From NCBI GenBank assembly GCA_025935655.1, contig JAICUV010000042.1, forward strand, positions 1 to 18,020: 18,020 bases of DNA. The letters are read 5' to 3'. The position numbers and the translations under genes were made by a program. Below, piece by piece: positions 1 through 7,273 of this stretch. The notes under the pieces are model-generated. The model made no database searches and was not told the DNA's origin. It saw only the letters and a program-made list of their open reading frames with translations. How positions within the stretch are numbered: the stretch's first letter is position 1; every line of letters starts with the position of its first letter. The DNA comes from Chloroflexota bacterium. GTDB taxonomy: Bacteria > Chloroflexota > Limnocylindria > Limnocylindrales > CSP1-4.

Positions 1-14
1 CGCGCCCCTGGGAG

Positions 15-28
15 GGCACGAGCGTGCC
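15..28. repeat. Short perfect inverted repeat
   Basis: GGCACG (15-20) and CGTGCC (23-28) form a 6-bp perfect inverted repeat with a 2-base gap at the left edge of the window. It could be the remnant of a terminator of a gene lying outside the window or an operator half. There is no T-tract after it, and in sequence this GC-rich such a repeat can arise by chance. Confidence 0.25.
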
Positions 29-70
29 GCCAGGTGGGGAAAGCATGGCGTGACGCCACCGTTCAGCCGC

Positions 71-164
71 CAGGCGGGAGACGGGCCGCCAGGGCAGGAG
101 ACGACCGGCCGGCGGGAGACGAGCGGCCAGGCGGGAGACGACCGGCCACGCGGGAGATGCGGCG
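71..164. repeat. Degenerate tandem repeat, about 18-20 bp unit, five copies, upstream of cphA
   Basis: Five head-to-tail units built around the core GCGGGAGACG followed by a GGCC/CGGC block can be read at about 71-89, 90-109, 110-127, 128-146 and 147-164; the last unit is the most diverged (GGGAGATG). A weaker relative of the unit may lie at 29-41. The array ends about 64 bp before the cphA -10 box. It could be a cis-regulatory array or simply unstable repeat DNA; no known regulator motif was recognised. The open frame that runs through it from 34 is judged non-coding because a much better cphA start lies at 265. Confidence 0.6.
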
Positions 165-227
165 AGCGGCGACGAGCGCCGAGCCGGCGAGGAGCGGCGG
201 GCACGGACGACGGCACACGTGCCCGCG

Positions 228-233
228 TACACT
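228..233 (+). promoter_or_regulatory. Candidate -10 box (TACACT) for cphA
   Basis: TACACT lies 31 bp before the GTG start at 265. Initiation about 6-7 nt downstream would give a leader of about 25 nt that contains the GAGGAGGAG ribosome-binding site. No convincing -35 hexamer is seen at the usual distance, which is common in this GC-rich window. The link to cphA is inferred from position. Confidence 0.45.
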
Positions 234-264
234 CGCGTCCGACCGACTGGCGAGGAGGAGCCGC

Positions 265-3200
265 GTGGCGAAGGCCCAGAAGCACGGCAAGGGGAAGGCG
301 AAGACGCAGACCAGCGCGAAGGCCCGCGCCGCCCGCAAGGCAGCACGCCAGGCGCTCGTCGAGCCCGAGGTCGCCGCCGCGGATCCCGGCGCGACCAACG
401 GCACCGACGCCCAGGTCTCCGCGACCGCGTCGGAGGCGCCCGACGCCTCGACCGACGGTGCCGCCCCCGAGCCCGCCCCCGACGCCGCCCCCGAGCCCGC
501 CCCCAAGCCGGCGCGGAGGCGCCGCCGGGCCGCGGACGCCCAGCACACCACCCGGCCCGAGCCCACGCTCCGGATCCTCGAGACCCGGGTCCTCCGCGGC
601 CCCAACTACTGGGCGCGCGAGCCCGTCATCCGCCAGGTCGTGGACCTCGGCGTGCTGGAGGAGTTCCCGAGCAACAAGATCCCGGGCTTCGTGGACGCGC
701 TCGTCGAGATGCTCCCCACCCTGGAGGACCACGCCTGCAGCCTGGGCCGGCGCGGCGGGTTCATCACCCGCCTCCGCGAGGGAACCTGGGTGGGCCACGT
801 GGCCGAGCACATCGCGCTCGAGTTCCAGAACCTCGCCGGCACGGACGTCCGCCACGGGAAGACCCGCGGCACCGGCGAGTACGGCCGCTACAACGTGATC
901 TTCGAGTACCGCGAGGAGCAGGTCGGCATCGAGGCGGGGCGGATGGCCGTCGCCCTGGTGAACCACCTCGTGGCCCCGTCCGACGAGGCGTTCGCGTTCG
1001 ACCTCATGGCGGAGCTGGAGAAGCTGATCCTGCTCGCCGAGCGGCTCGCCTTCGGACCCAGCACCCAGGCCCTCCTCGACGAGGCCGCCGGGCGCGACAT
1101 CCCCTACATCCGCCTGGACCGCTACAGCCTCGTCCAGCTGGGCCAGGGCGTCCACCAGCAGCGGATCCGGGCGACGATGACCAGCCGGACGTCCGGCATC
1201 GCCGTCGACATCGCGAGCGACAAGAAGCTCACCAACCGCCTGCTCGATTCCGCGGGGCTGCCCGTCCCGCGATCCGAGGTGGTGGCGACGGAGGACGACG
1301 CGGTCGCGGCCGCACGCCGGCTCGGCTACCCGTGCGTCATGAAGCCGCTCGACGGCAACCACGGCCGCGGCGTCGCGCTCAACCTGCGCTCGGAGGAGGA
1401 CGTCCGCGCCGCGTGGCCGGAGTCGCTCCGCCAGAGCCGCAGCCGGGACGTCATCGTCGAGTCCTACATCACCGGCAACGACTACCGATGCCTGATCATC
1501 GGCGGCAAGCTCGCGGCGGTGGCGGAGCGCGTCCCCGCGAGCGTCACCGGCGATGGCGAGCGCACGGTCCGCCAGCTCGTCGACCTCACGAACGCCGACC
1601 CGCGTCGCGGCATCGGCCACGAGAAGGTCCTGACCAAGATCAAGCTGGACGAGAACGCCGAGGAGATCCTCCGCGAGCAGGGCTTCACCCCGGACAGCGT
1701 CCCCGAGGCGGGCACGTTCGTGAAGCTCGCGCTGACCGGCAACATGAGCACGGGCGGCACGTCGATCGATCGGACGATGGAGGCCCACCCGGACAACATC
1801 GAGATCGCCGAGACGGCGGCCCGCGTCGTGGGCCTGGACATCGCCGGCATCGACTTCATCTGTCCCGACATCGCGACGCCCGTCCGCGAGACCGGTGGCG
1901 GCATCGTGGAGGTCAACGCGGCGCCGGGCTTCCGCATGCACACCCACCCCACGGAGGGCGAGCCGCAGTACGTCGCGCGCCCCGTCGTCGACCTGCTGTT
2001 CCCGCCGGGCACCCCCGCCCGGATCCCGATCATGGCCGTCACCGGCACCAACGGGAAGACGACGACCGTCCGCATGATCGCCCACATCCTCAAGCTCATG
2101 GGCAAGCGGGTCGGGATGACGTCCACGGACGGCATCGTCATCGACGGGCGGCTCATCAAGCGCGGCGACATGTCCGGCCCGAAGTCGGCGCAGATGGTCC
2201 TCCAGAATCCGACGGTCGACAGCGCGGTGTTCGAGGTCGCCCGCGGCGGGATCCTGCGCGAGGGCCTGGGGTACGACCGCAACGACGTCGCCGTCGTCAC
2301 CAACGTCACCGGTGACCACCTGGGCCTCGGCGGCATCGACACGCTGGGCCAGCTCGCGAACGTCAAGGGCGTCATCGTGGAGGCGGTCCCGCGCTCGGGC
2401 TCCGCGGTGCTCAACGCCGACGATTCGCTCGTGTACCGGATGGGCCGCCACTGCGCCGGGCGCGTCGTCCTGTTCTCGATGGCCAAGCACAAGGGCGAGG
2501 ACGGGTTCGATCGCGTGGACGGGCACACGTCCCGCGGCAACGCGGCGTTCTGCCTCGAGGACACGCCCCAGGGCGAGCTCATGGTGCTCAAGCACGGCCC
2601 GCGCAAGATGCCGGTGCTGTACACGCACCTCATGCCGGGCACGTTCGGCGGCCGGGCCCGGATGAACGTCGCCAACTCGCTCGCGGCCGCGGCCGCGGCC
2701 TGGGCCTCCGGCGCCCACCTCCACGACATCCGCCAGGGCCTCCGGACGTTCAGCACGTCGTTCTTCCAGGCGCCCGGCCGGCTGAACCTCGTCGAGGTCG
2801 CCGGGACGCGGGTCGTCATCGACTACTGCCACAACGTGGACGGCATGCGCCAGCTGGCGGACTTCGTGAACCGGATGGTGGCGGAGCCGCAGACGCGCTC
2901 GGGCGTGCTCGGCGCGCCGGGGTCGTCGGTCGCGCATCCGCCCCGGACCGGCCGCGCCATCGGCGTGATCGGGATCCCCGGCGACCGGCGCGACCAGGAC
3001 CAGGTGGAGTACGGGCGGCTCGCCGCGACCGCGTTCGACGAGATCATCATCCGCGAGGACAAGAACCTCCGCGGCCGCCAGCCGGGCGAGACGGCGGCGA
3101 ACGTGGCGAACGGGGCGCGCTCGGACAACGGCGACGGGAAGCGCGGTCGGGCGGTGAAGGTCGAGAAGGTCCTCGACGAGGCGTCGGCGGTCCGGGCGGC

Positions 3201-3348
3201 GATGCGACGCGCGCTGCCGGGCGACCTCGTGGTCGTGTGCGCGGACGATGCGGTGGGCGTCTACCGGGAGGCGATGACGCTGGCCGGGCGTGCGCAGGGC
3301 GGCACCGCGTTCGCGGACCCGGGCGAGCTCGAGGCGCCCGAGGGCTAG
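265..3348 (+). CDS. cphA: Cyanophycin synthetase CphA, with an extra disordered N-terminal extension
   Basis: CphA makes cyanophycin (multi-L-arginyl-poly-L-aspartate) without a ribosome: the ATP-grasp half adds aspartate to the backbone and the Mur-ligase half adds arginine to each beta-carboxyl. The GTG start at 265 is chosen for its strong Shine-Dalgarno GAGGAGGAG (252-260), giving 1027 aa. Residues 1-101 are low-complexity: Lys/Ala-rich, then a Pro/Glu/Ala repeat and an RRRRR run. The CphA N-domain spans about 102-260 (LRILETR, RGPNYW, GTGEYGRYNVIFEY). ATP-grasp spans about 310-560, with MKPLDGNHGRGV and the EVNAAPGF ligand motif (E549, N551). The Mur-ligase domain starts near 588, with P-loop GTNGKTTT (594-601), FEVARGGILREG, NVTGDHLGL, LNADD and the C-terminal DYCHNVDG (853-860). 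The family is usually about 870-900 aa; the excess is mainly the N-terminal extension. Whether the product is true cyanophycin or a variant polymer cannot be read from sequence. Confidence 0.95.
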   Translation: MAKAQKHGKGKAKTQTSAKARAARKAARQALVEPEVAAADPGATNGTDAQVSATASEAPDASTDGAAPEPAPDAAPEPAPKPARRRRRAADAQHTTRPEPTLRILETRVLRGPNYWAREPVIRQVVDLGVLEEFPSNKIPGFVDALVEMLPTLEDHACSLGRRGGFITRLREGTWVGHVAEHIALEFQNLAGTDVRHGKTRGTGEYGRYNVIFEYREEQVGIEAGRMAVALVNHLVAPSDEAFAFDLMAELEKLILLAERLAFGPSTQALLDEAAGRDIPYIRLDRYSLVQLGQGVHQQRIRATMTSRTSGIAVDIASDKKLTNRLLDSAGLPVPRSEVVATEDDAVAAARRLGYPCVMKPLDGNHGRGVALNLRSEEDVRAAWPESLRQSRSRDVIVESYITGNDYRCLIIGGKLAAVAERVPASVTGDGERTVRQLVDLTNADPRRGIGHEKVLTKIKLDENAEEILREQGFTPDSVPEAGTFVKLALTGNMSTGGTSIDRTMEAHPDNIEIAETAARVVGLDIAGIDFICPDIATPVRETGGGIVEVNAAPGFRMHTHPTEGEPQYVARPVVDLLFPPGTPARIPIMAVTGTNGKTTTVRMIAHILKLMGKRVGMTSTDGIVIDGRLIKRGDMSGPKSAQMVLQNPTVDSAVFEVARGGILREGLGYDRNDVAVVTNVTGDHLGLGGIDTLGQLANVKGVIVEAVPRSGSAVLNADDSLVYRMGRHCAGRVVLFSMAKHKGEDGFDRVDGHTSRGNAAFCLEDTPQGELMVLKHGPRKMPVLYTHLMPGTFGGRARMNVANSLAAAAAAWASGAHLHDIRQGLRTFSTSFFQAPGRLNLVEVAGTRVVIDYCHNVDGMRQLADFVNRMVAEPQTRSGVLGAPGSSVAHPPRTGRAIGVIGIPGDRRDQDQVEYGRLAATAFDEIIIREDKNLRGRQPGETAANVANGARSDNGDGKRGRAVKVEKVLDEASAVRAAMRRALPGDLVVVCADDAVGVYREAMTLAGRAQGGTAFADPGELEAPEG
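460..507 (+). repeat. 24-bp in-frame tandem repeat in the cphA N-terminal extension
   Basis: Two 24-bp units (460-483, 484-507) are identical except in the last codon (GAC versus AAG) and encode AAPEPAPD then AAPEPAPK, residues 66-81 of CphA. Being in frame, copy-number change would lengthen or shorten a linker rather than break the gene. The segment lies between the basic N-terminus and an RRRRR run and looks like a flexible tether. Confidence 0.85.
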
Positions 3349-3378
3349 CCGGCCCGCCCGCCGGCCGGGCGATCGTCG

Positions 3379-3399
3379 CCGGCGGACGGCTGCCGCCGG
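3379..3399. terminator. Hairpin between the convergent cphA and CphA-like genes
   Basis: CCGGCGG (3379-3385) pairs with CCGCCGG (3393-3399) across a 7-base loop, in the 57-bp gap between the stop codons of two converging genes. The position suits a bidirectional terminator. There is no T-tract on either side, so this would be a Rho-assisted or non-canonical terminator, or only a pause site. Confidence 0.45.
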
Positions 3400-3405
3400 A
3401 GACGG

Positions 3406-5169
3406 CTACCGCCGGCGCTGGTCCGCCAGCCGGGGCGAAAGCTCGGCGATCCCGTGCGTGGTCGCGTCGACCTGGCGTGCCCCGAGCCGGCCGAGGAGCG
3501 TGAACACCGCCTCGCGCTCCGCGTGGCAGAACAGGATCACGACGCGCGGGCCGTCCGCGCGGCCGCCGTTCGCGCCGGCCCCGCCCGCGCCCACGAGCTC
3601 GGCCTCGAGCGCCATCGCCTCGCCCTCGTAGACCGGGACCCGCGCCGGGTCCATGCCGCCCTCCGCGACCCCGTCGAGGATCGTGTCGATCACGCTCTCG
3701 CGCGAGCGGCCGCGGAGGTACATCGGGGTCTCCTTGATCACGACCCGCTGGGCGCGCTCGGCGGCGATCCGCCCGATGCCGCGAAGCGTGTCGTCCGGCC
3801 GGTCGCCGGCCGTCCCGATGATCGCCGTGATCGGCGCCGCCCGACCGGCGGCCCCGCCCGCGATCCCCGCGGCGACGTCCAGGATGGCCGTGGTCCCGGC
3901 TTCGTTGTGGGCGAAGTCCACGATGACCGTCCGCCTGCCCAGCTGGAACAGGTTGAGGCGGCCCGGCGACAGGTCCGCGGACGGCCGGAAGTGGCGCAGC
4001 CCGTCCCCGACCTGGTCCAGCGTGGCCCCGAGCGCCCGTGCGCCACCCGCCGCGGCGAGCGCGTTGGCCACGTTGTGGCGGGCGAGGCCGCCGAGCGCGA
4101 CCGGCAGGTCCGCGACGTCCAGGAGCTCGTGCTCATCGGCCCCGTTCCACTCGAGGAGGCGCCCGCGGCGGAGGACGAAGCAGCGGCCGCCCTCCCGCCG
4201 GTGGCGGGCGATGAGCGGCGAGGCGTCCGGGTCGAGCGAGAAGTAGGCGACCCGGCAGCGCACGCGGCGCGCGACGGCGGCCACGAACGGGTCGTCCGCA
4301 TTGAGGACCGTCCAGCCGTCCGGCTTCGTGATCCGGCAGATCGTGGACTTGACCTCGGCGAGCTCCGGCAGCGTGTGGATGCCCTGCAGGTCGAGGTGAT
4401 CCGAGGAGATGTTCGTGAACACCGACGCCTCGTTGGACTCGTAGCCCATGCCCTTGAGCACGAGGCCGCCGCGGGCCGTCTCGAGCACCGCGACGTCCAC
4501 GTCGCCGCGGCGCAGGATCGCGGCCGCGCCGCCCGGACCGGTCCAGTCGCCCGCGTCCACGACCCGCTCGTCCACGAGGATCCCGTCCGAGGTCGTCGTG
4601 CCGACGTGGTGCCCGGCCCGCAGCAGGATGTGCGTGATCAGCCGGGTCACCGTGGACTTGCCGTTGGTGCCGGTGATCGAGACCACGGGCATCCGCCGGT
4701 CCGCGTCCCTGATCCACGACGGCGGCGTGGCGCGCGCCCCCGCGATGCGCTCGGTCCAGCGGTCCACGACGCGCTGCTGGGTCCCGGTGAGGCGGACGCG
4801 CCGACCGGGATGCACCGAGCGCGTCGCCAGGTCGAACGACGCCTCGGCGATGAGCCGCGCCCGCTCGGCGCCGCTCCACGGCCAGGTGACGACCCAGCGG
4901 CCCGCGTCCGACGCGCGATGGACCTGGCACGGGCCGCCGGTCTCGCCGTGGTCCGCGCGGAGCCGCCGAGTCCAGGCCACGAGGTCCGCGACGGCGTCCG
5001 GCCAGTCGCGCGCGGGCACCGACCGGCCGAGGTGGACGAGCATCCCGTCGCCGGGGGAGCGGGAGCCGTGCCACGCGCGCGTCCGCCCGACGGCGACCTC
5101 GACCTTGACCACCGGCAGCAGCCGGTAGACGTTGGGTCCCTCGTACAGGCGGATCTCGATCAGGCGCAC
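3406..5169 (-). CDS. CphA-like Mur ligase lacking the ATP-grasp domain
   Basis: The 587-aa protein aligns by eye with CphA at both ends but not in the middle. Residues about 1-120 look like a diverged CphA N-domain: IEIRLYEGPNVYRLLPVV matches LETRVLRGPNYWAREPVI of the neighbour, and DAGRWVVTWPW...AEASFDLAT matches its GEYGRYNVIFEY...AGRMAVALV. After a short linker the Mur domain follows, with P-loop GTNGKSTVT (167-175), TTSDGI, LETARGGLVLKGMGYE, NISSDHLDLQGIHTL, LNADD (289-293), GRLNLF and DFAHNEAG (418-425). The roughly 250-residue ATP-grasp module is missing. In CphA the Mur half adds arginine, so this enzyme could attach an amino acid to an existing acidic polymer or dipeptide; the substrate is unknown. 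The GTG start at 5169 is chosen because homology begins there and an upstream start would overlap the divergent gene at 5283. It is convergent with cphA. Confidence 0.85.
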   Translation of the reverse strand: MRLIEIRLYEGPNVYRLLPVVKVEVAVGRTRAWHGSRSPGDGMLVHLGRSVPARDWPDAVADLVAWTRRLRADHGETGGPCQVHRASDAGRWVVTWPWSGAERARLIAEASFDLATRSVHPGRRVRLTGTQQRVVDRWTERIAGARATPPSWIRDADRRMPVVSITGTNGKSTVTRLITHILLRAGHHVGTTTSDGILVDERVVDAGDWTGPGGAAAILRRGDVDVAVLETARGGLVLKGMGYESNEASVFTNISSDHLDLQGIHTLPELAEVKSTICRITKPDGWTVLNADDPFVAAVARRVRCRVAYFSLDPDASPLIARHRREGGRCFVLRRGRLLEWNGADEHELLDVADLPVALGGLARHNVANALAAAGGARALGATLDQVGDGLRHFRPSADLSPGRLNLFQLGRRTVIVDFAHNEAGTTAILDVAAGIAGGAAGRAAPITAIIGTAGDRPDDTLRGIGRIAAERAQRVVIKETPMYLRGRSRESVIDTILDGVAEGGMDPARVPVYEGEAMALEAELVGAGGAGANGGRADGPRVVILFCHAEREAVFTLLGRLGARQVDATTHGIAELSPRLADQRRR

Positions 5170-5178
5170 CGTCCGGCG

Positions 5179-5184
5179 AGGATA
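5179..5184 (-). promoter_or_regulatory. Candidate -10 box (TATCCT) for the CphA-like gene
   Basis: On the minus strand TATCCT ends 9 nt before the GTG at 5169, so transcription would begin 2-3 nt before the start codon or at it. No Shine-Dalgarno precedes this GTG, which fits leaderless or near-leaderless initiation. No -35 element is recognised. Confidence 0.4.
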
Positions 5185-5270
5185 CGCGAGCCGACCACCC
5201 CGTCGCGGGTCGTCCAGCGCGGTCGGCGGCCGATTCCGTTGCCGCCGTCCGGCAGGCCGCCGCCGTCCGG

Positions 5271-5276
5271 TAGATT
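5271..5276 (+). promoter_or_regulatory. Candidate -10 box (TAGATT) giving a leaderless M20 peptidase mRNA
   Basis: TAGATT is separated by exactly 6 nt from the ATG at 5283, so the transcript should start at the A of the start codon. No ribosome-binding site is present before this ATG. The same arrangement is seen at 11503-11508 and 14641-14646. Confidence 0.5.
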
Positions 5277-5282
5277 GCGGGC

Positions 5283-6551
5283 ATGACCGCATCGCCCGCC
5301 GATCTCGTGCCCGCCGCAGACCTCGCGGCCCTCCGCGCCGCCGTGGAGCGCGCGTATCCAGCGTTCCTCGCCGACCTGGAGCGGCTCGTCAACATCGACT
5401 GCGGCTCGTACACCGCCGACGGCGTCGACGAGGTGGGCCGCTGGACCAGGGCACGGCTGGAGGCGCTGGGCGCCACGGTCACCGTCCACCCCAACGACCT
5501 CGGCCTCGGGAGCACGGTCATCGCGGAGCTGGCGGGCGACGACCCGGCGGGCCCCACGCTCCTGGCGATCGGGCACATGGACACCGTCTTCGACCCCGGG
5601 ACGGCCGCGGCACGTCCGTTCACGGTCGACGAGCGGGGGATCGCGACCGGCCCGGGCGTCACGGACATGAAGAGCGGCCTGCTCGCCGGGCTGTACGCGC
5701 TCGCCGCGCTGCGCGAGACGGGCGGGCTGCCGCTGGCGCGCGTGATCTTCGTGGGCAACCCGGACGAGGAGATCGGCTCGCCGGTCTCGACGCCGCACAT
5801 CCGCCGCCTCGCGTCCGAGGCGGACGCATGCCTGGTCCTCGAGTGCGCGCGGATGAACGGCGACATCGTGAGCGCGCGCAAGGGGAACCTCGGCCTGACG
5901 ATCACGATCACGGGCCGGGCAGCGCACGCGGGCGTCGAGCCGGAGAAGGGCCGCAGCGCGATCCTGGAGGCCGCGCGGCTGGTCACGGACCTCCACGCGC
6001 TCAACGGGCGATGGCCGGGCGTGACGGTGAACGTGGGCGTGGTGCGCGGCGGGACCCGTCCCAACGTCGTCGCGGCGGAGTGCGCCCTCGAGGTGGACGT
6101 CCGCGCCGTGACCAGGGACACGCTCGTCGCCGCCGAGACGGCGATCCGGGACCTGGCCGTGTCGCACGTCGTGCCGGACACGACCTTCGCCATCGTCGAG
6201 GACGGGCGCCACTGGCCGATGGAGAAGCTCGAGCGGTCGGGGCGGCTTGTCAGCCACGCGATCGGCCTCGCGGGCGAGCTCGGGTTCGAGCTCCGGGACA
6301 CCCTGACGGGGGGCGCCTCCGACGCGAACACGACTGCCGGCATGGGCATCCCGACCCTCGACGGGCTGGGGCCGGTCGGTGGGTTCGACCACTCGCCGGA
6401 GGAGTACCTCGAGGTCGCCTCGATCGTGCCCCGCACGACGCTCCTCGCCGCGCTCATCGCGGCGATCGGGCGCGACCCGGAGGTCCGCGCGTGGCGGCTC
6501 GAGCGTGCGGCGCGTGCGGCGCGGGCGGCCGGGCCCGAGGACCGATCGTGA
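5283..6551 (+). CDS. M20-family zinc carboxypeptidase/deacylase (CPG2/ArgE-like)
   Basis: The 422-aa product is a cytoplasmic M20 metallopeptidase; the family removes C-terminal amino acids or N-acyl groups with two zinc ions. Every expected catalytic residue is visible: H98 and D100 in GHMDTVFD, bridging D128 in GVTDMKSG, general base E162 and ligand E163 in NPDEEIGS, E187 in LECAR, and H370 in GGFDHSPEEY. The spacing follows carboxypeptidase G2 closely. The dimerisation-domain signature GRAAHAGVEPEKGRSA (211-226) is also present. No signal peptide is seen, whereas CPG2 itself is exported. The gene is divergent from the CphA-like ligase and shares a start overlap with ridA downstream. A role in breaking down small Asp/Arg or Glu-containing peptides is plausible from context but is inference; specificity within M20 cannot be read by eye. 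Confidence 0.9.
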   Translation: MTASPADLVPAADLAALRAAVERAYPAFLADLERLVNIDCGSYTADGVDEVGRWTRARLEALGATVTVHPNDLGLGSTVIAELAGDDPAGPTLLAIGHMDTVFDPGTAAARPFTVDERGIATGPGVTDMKSGLLAGLYALAALRETGGLPLARVIFVGNPDEEIGSPVSTPHIRRLASEADACLVLECARMNGDIVSARKGNLGLTITITGRAAHAGVEPEKGRSAILEAARLVTDLHALNGRWPGVTVNVGVVRGGTRPNVVAAECALEVDVRAVTRDTLVAAETAIRDLAVSHVVPDTTFAIVEDGRHWPMEKLERSGRLVSHAIGLAGELGFELRDTLTGGASDANTTAGMGIPTLDGLGPVGGFDHSPEEYLEVASIVPRTTLLAALIAAIGRDPEVRAWRLERAARAARAAGPEDRS

Positions 6552-6934
6552 GCCGCCGCCACGTCACCAGCGGCGGGCCGTGGGAGGCATCGGCGGGCTA
6601 CTCGCGCGCCATCGCGGTGGGCGATGGGTGCTTCGTGTCCGGGACGACGGACGCGGGGCCGGACGGGACGTCGCTCCACCCGGGCGACGCCGGCGGGCAG
6701 GCGCGGGCGGCGTTCGCGATCGTCGAGGGCGCGCTGGGCGAGGCCGGGTTCACACTCGACGACGTCGTCCGAACGCGGATGTACGTCGTCGATCCGGCGG
6801 ACATCCCGGCCGTCACCGCCGTCCATGGCGAGCTGTTCACGCACGTCCGGCCGGCGGCGACGCTGGTGGTCGTGGCGCGGCTGATGACGCCGAGCCTGCT
6901 GGTCGAGGTGGAGGCCGAGGCCCGCCGGGGCTGA
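6548..6934 (+). CDS. RidA-family (YjgF/YER057c/UK114) enamine/imine deaminase
   Basis: The 128-aa protein has the RidA fold signatures: an early beta-strand segment YSRAIAVGDGCFVSGTT (18-34), QARAAFAIVEGALGEAGFTLDDVVRTRMYV (51-80) and the C-terminal RPAATLVVVARL (101-112), where R101 matches the arginine that binds the carboxylate of the imine substrate. RidA proteins hydrolyse reactive 2-aminoacrylate and related imines released by PLP enzymes. The GTG start at 6548 overlaps the TGA of the peptidase gene in a GTGA, a sign of translational coupling. It may belong to a Rid2-like subgroup ("YSRAIAVGDGCFVSG") rather than archetypal RidA; I could not resolve the subgroup. The stop lies 6 bp from the end of the converging azlD. 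Confidence 0.88.
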   Translation: MSRRHVTSGGPWEASAGYSRAIAVGDGCFVSGTTDAGPDGTSLHPGDAGGQARAAFAIVEGALGEAGFTLDDVVRTRMYVVDPADIPAVTAVHGELFTHVRPAATLVVVARLMTPSLLVEVEAEARRG

Positions 6935-6940
6935 ACCCCG

Positions 6941-7273
6941 CTAGGCGACCCCGAGATACCTGAGCACCGCCACGAGCCCCACGCCGACCAGCAGCCCCAG
7001 GAACAGGTTGCGCCGCCAGGCGACGATCAGCAGGCACGCGACGACGCCGATGATCTCCACCCCGATCACGACGCGGTACCCGGTGTCGCTGGTGCCCTGG
7101 ACGAGGGTCTGCGAGGCGGCGATGGACGCGAGCACCGCCGGCCCCACCAGCCGCAGGTAGATCAGGGCCGGCGCCGGCAGCCGCTCGATCCCCGGGGCGA
7201 GCATCGGCAGCGCCCGGGACGGGTACGTCACGGCGCCCATGAGCAGGGCGAGCAGGACGAGCTCGTTGCTCAT
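6941..7273 (-). CDS. azlD: AzlD-family small subunit of a branched-chain amino-acid exporter
   Basis: The 110-aa hydrophobic protein has three to four membrane segments (about 3-15, 36-56, 67-86, 90-107) and the family motif near the start, MGAVTYPSRALPML (12-25), which corresponds to the TxxxR region of AzlD proteins. AzlD works with AzlC to export branched-chain or related amino acids across the inner membrane. The ATG at 7273 overlaps the end of azlC by 4 bp (7270-7273), so the two are almost certainly translated together. The length is normal for the family. The actual substrate is not readable from sequence. Confidence 0.88.
   Translation of the reverse strand: MSNELVLLALLMGAVTYPSRALPMLAPGIERLPAPALIYLRLVGPAVLASIAASQTLVQGTSDTGYRVVIGVEIIGVVACLLIVAWRRNLFLGLLVGVGLVAVLRYLGVA

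Noticed and set aside
34..264. An in-frame upstream extension of cphA starting at ATG 34.
   Set aside because: It translates the GGGAGACG tandem repeats into Arg/Gly/Pro-rich low-complexity sequence with no ribosome-binding site, while GTG 265 has GAGGAGGAG at ideal distance and a -10 box before it.
3454..5286. A 610-codon plus-strand open frame antisense to the CphA-like ligase.
   Set aside because: Composition (Arg, Asp, His, Val rich) and absence of any motif mark it as the mirror of the true gene on the other strand.
4133..6844. A 903-codon minus-strand open frame crossing the CphA-like gene and the M20/RidA genes.
   Set aside because: It is a shadow frame in GC-rich DNA: Arg/Pro/Ser/Ala-rich, with no recognisable domain, and it lies antisense to genes with complete catalytic motifs.
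6926..6940. CGGGG-ctgaa-CCCCG hairpin between ridA and azlD as a terminator.
   Set aside because: The stem is only 5 bp, it overlaps the ridA stop codon, and no T-tract follows; stems this short are frequent by chance here.
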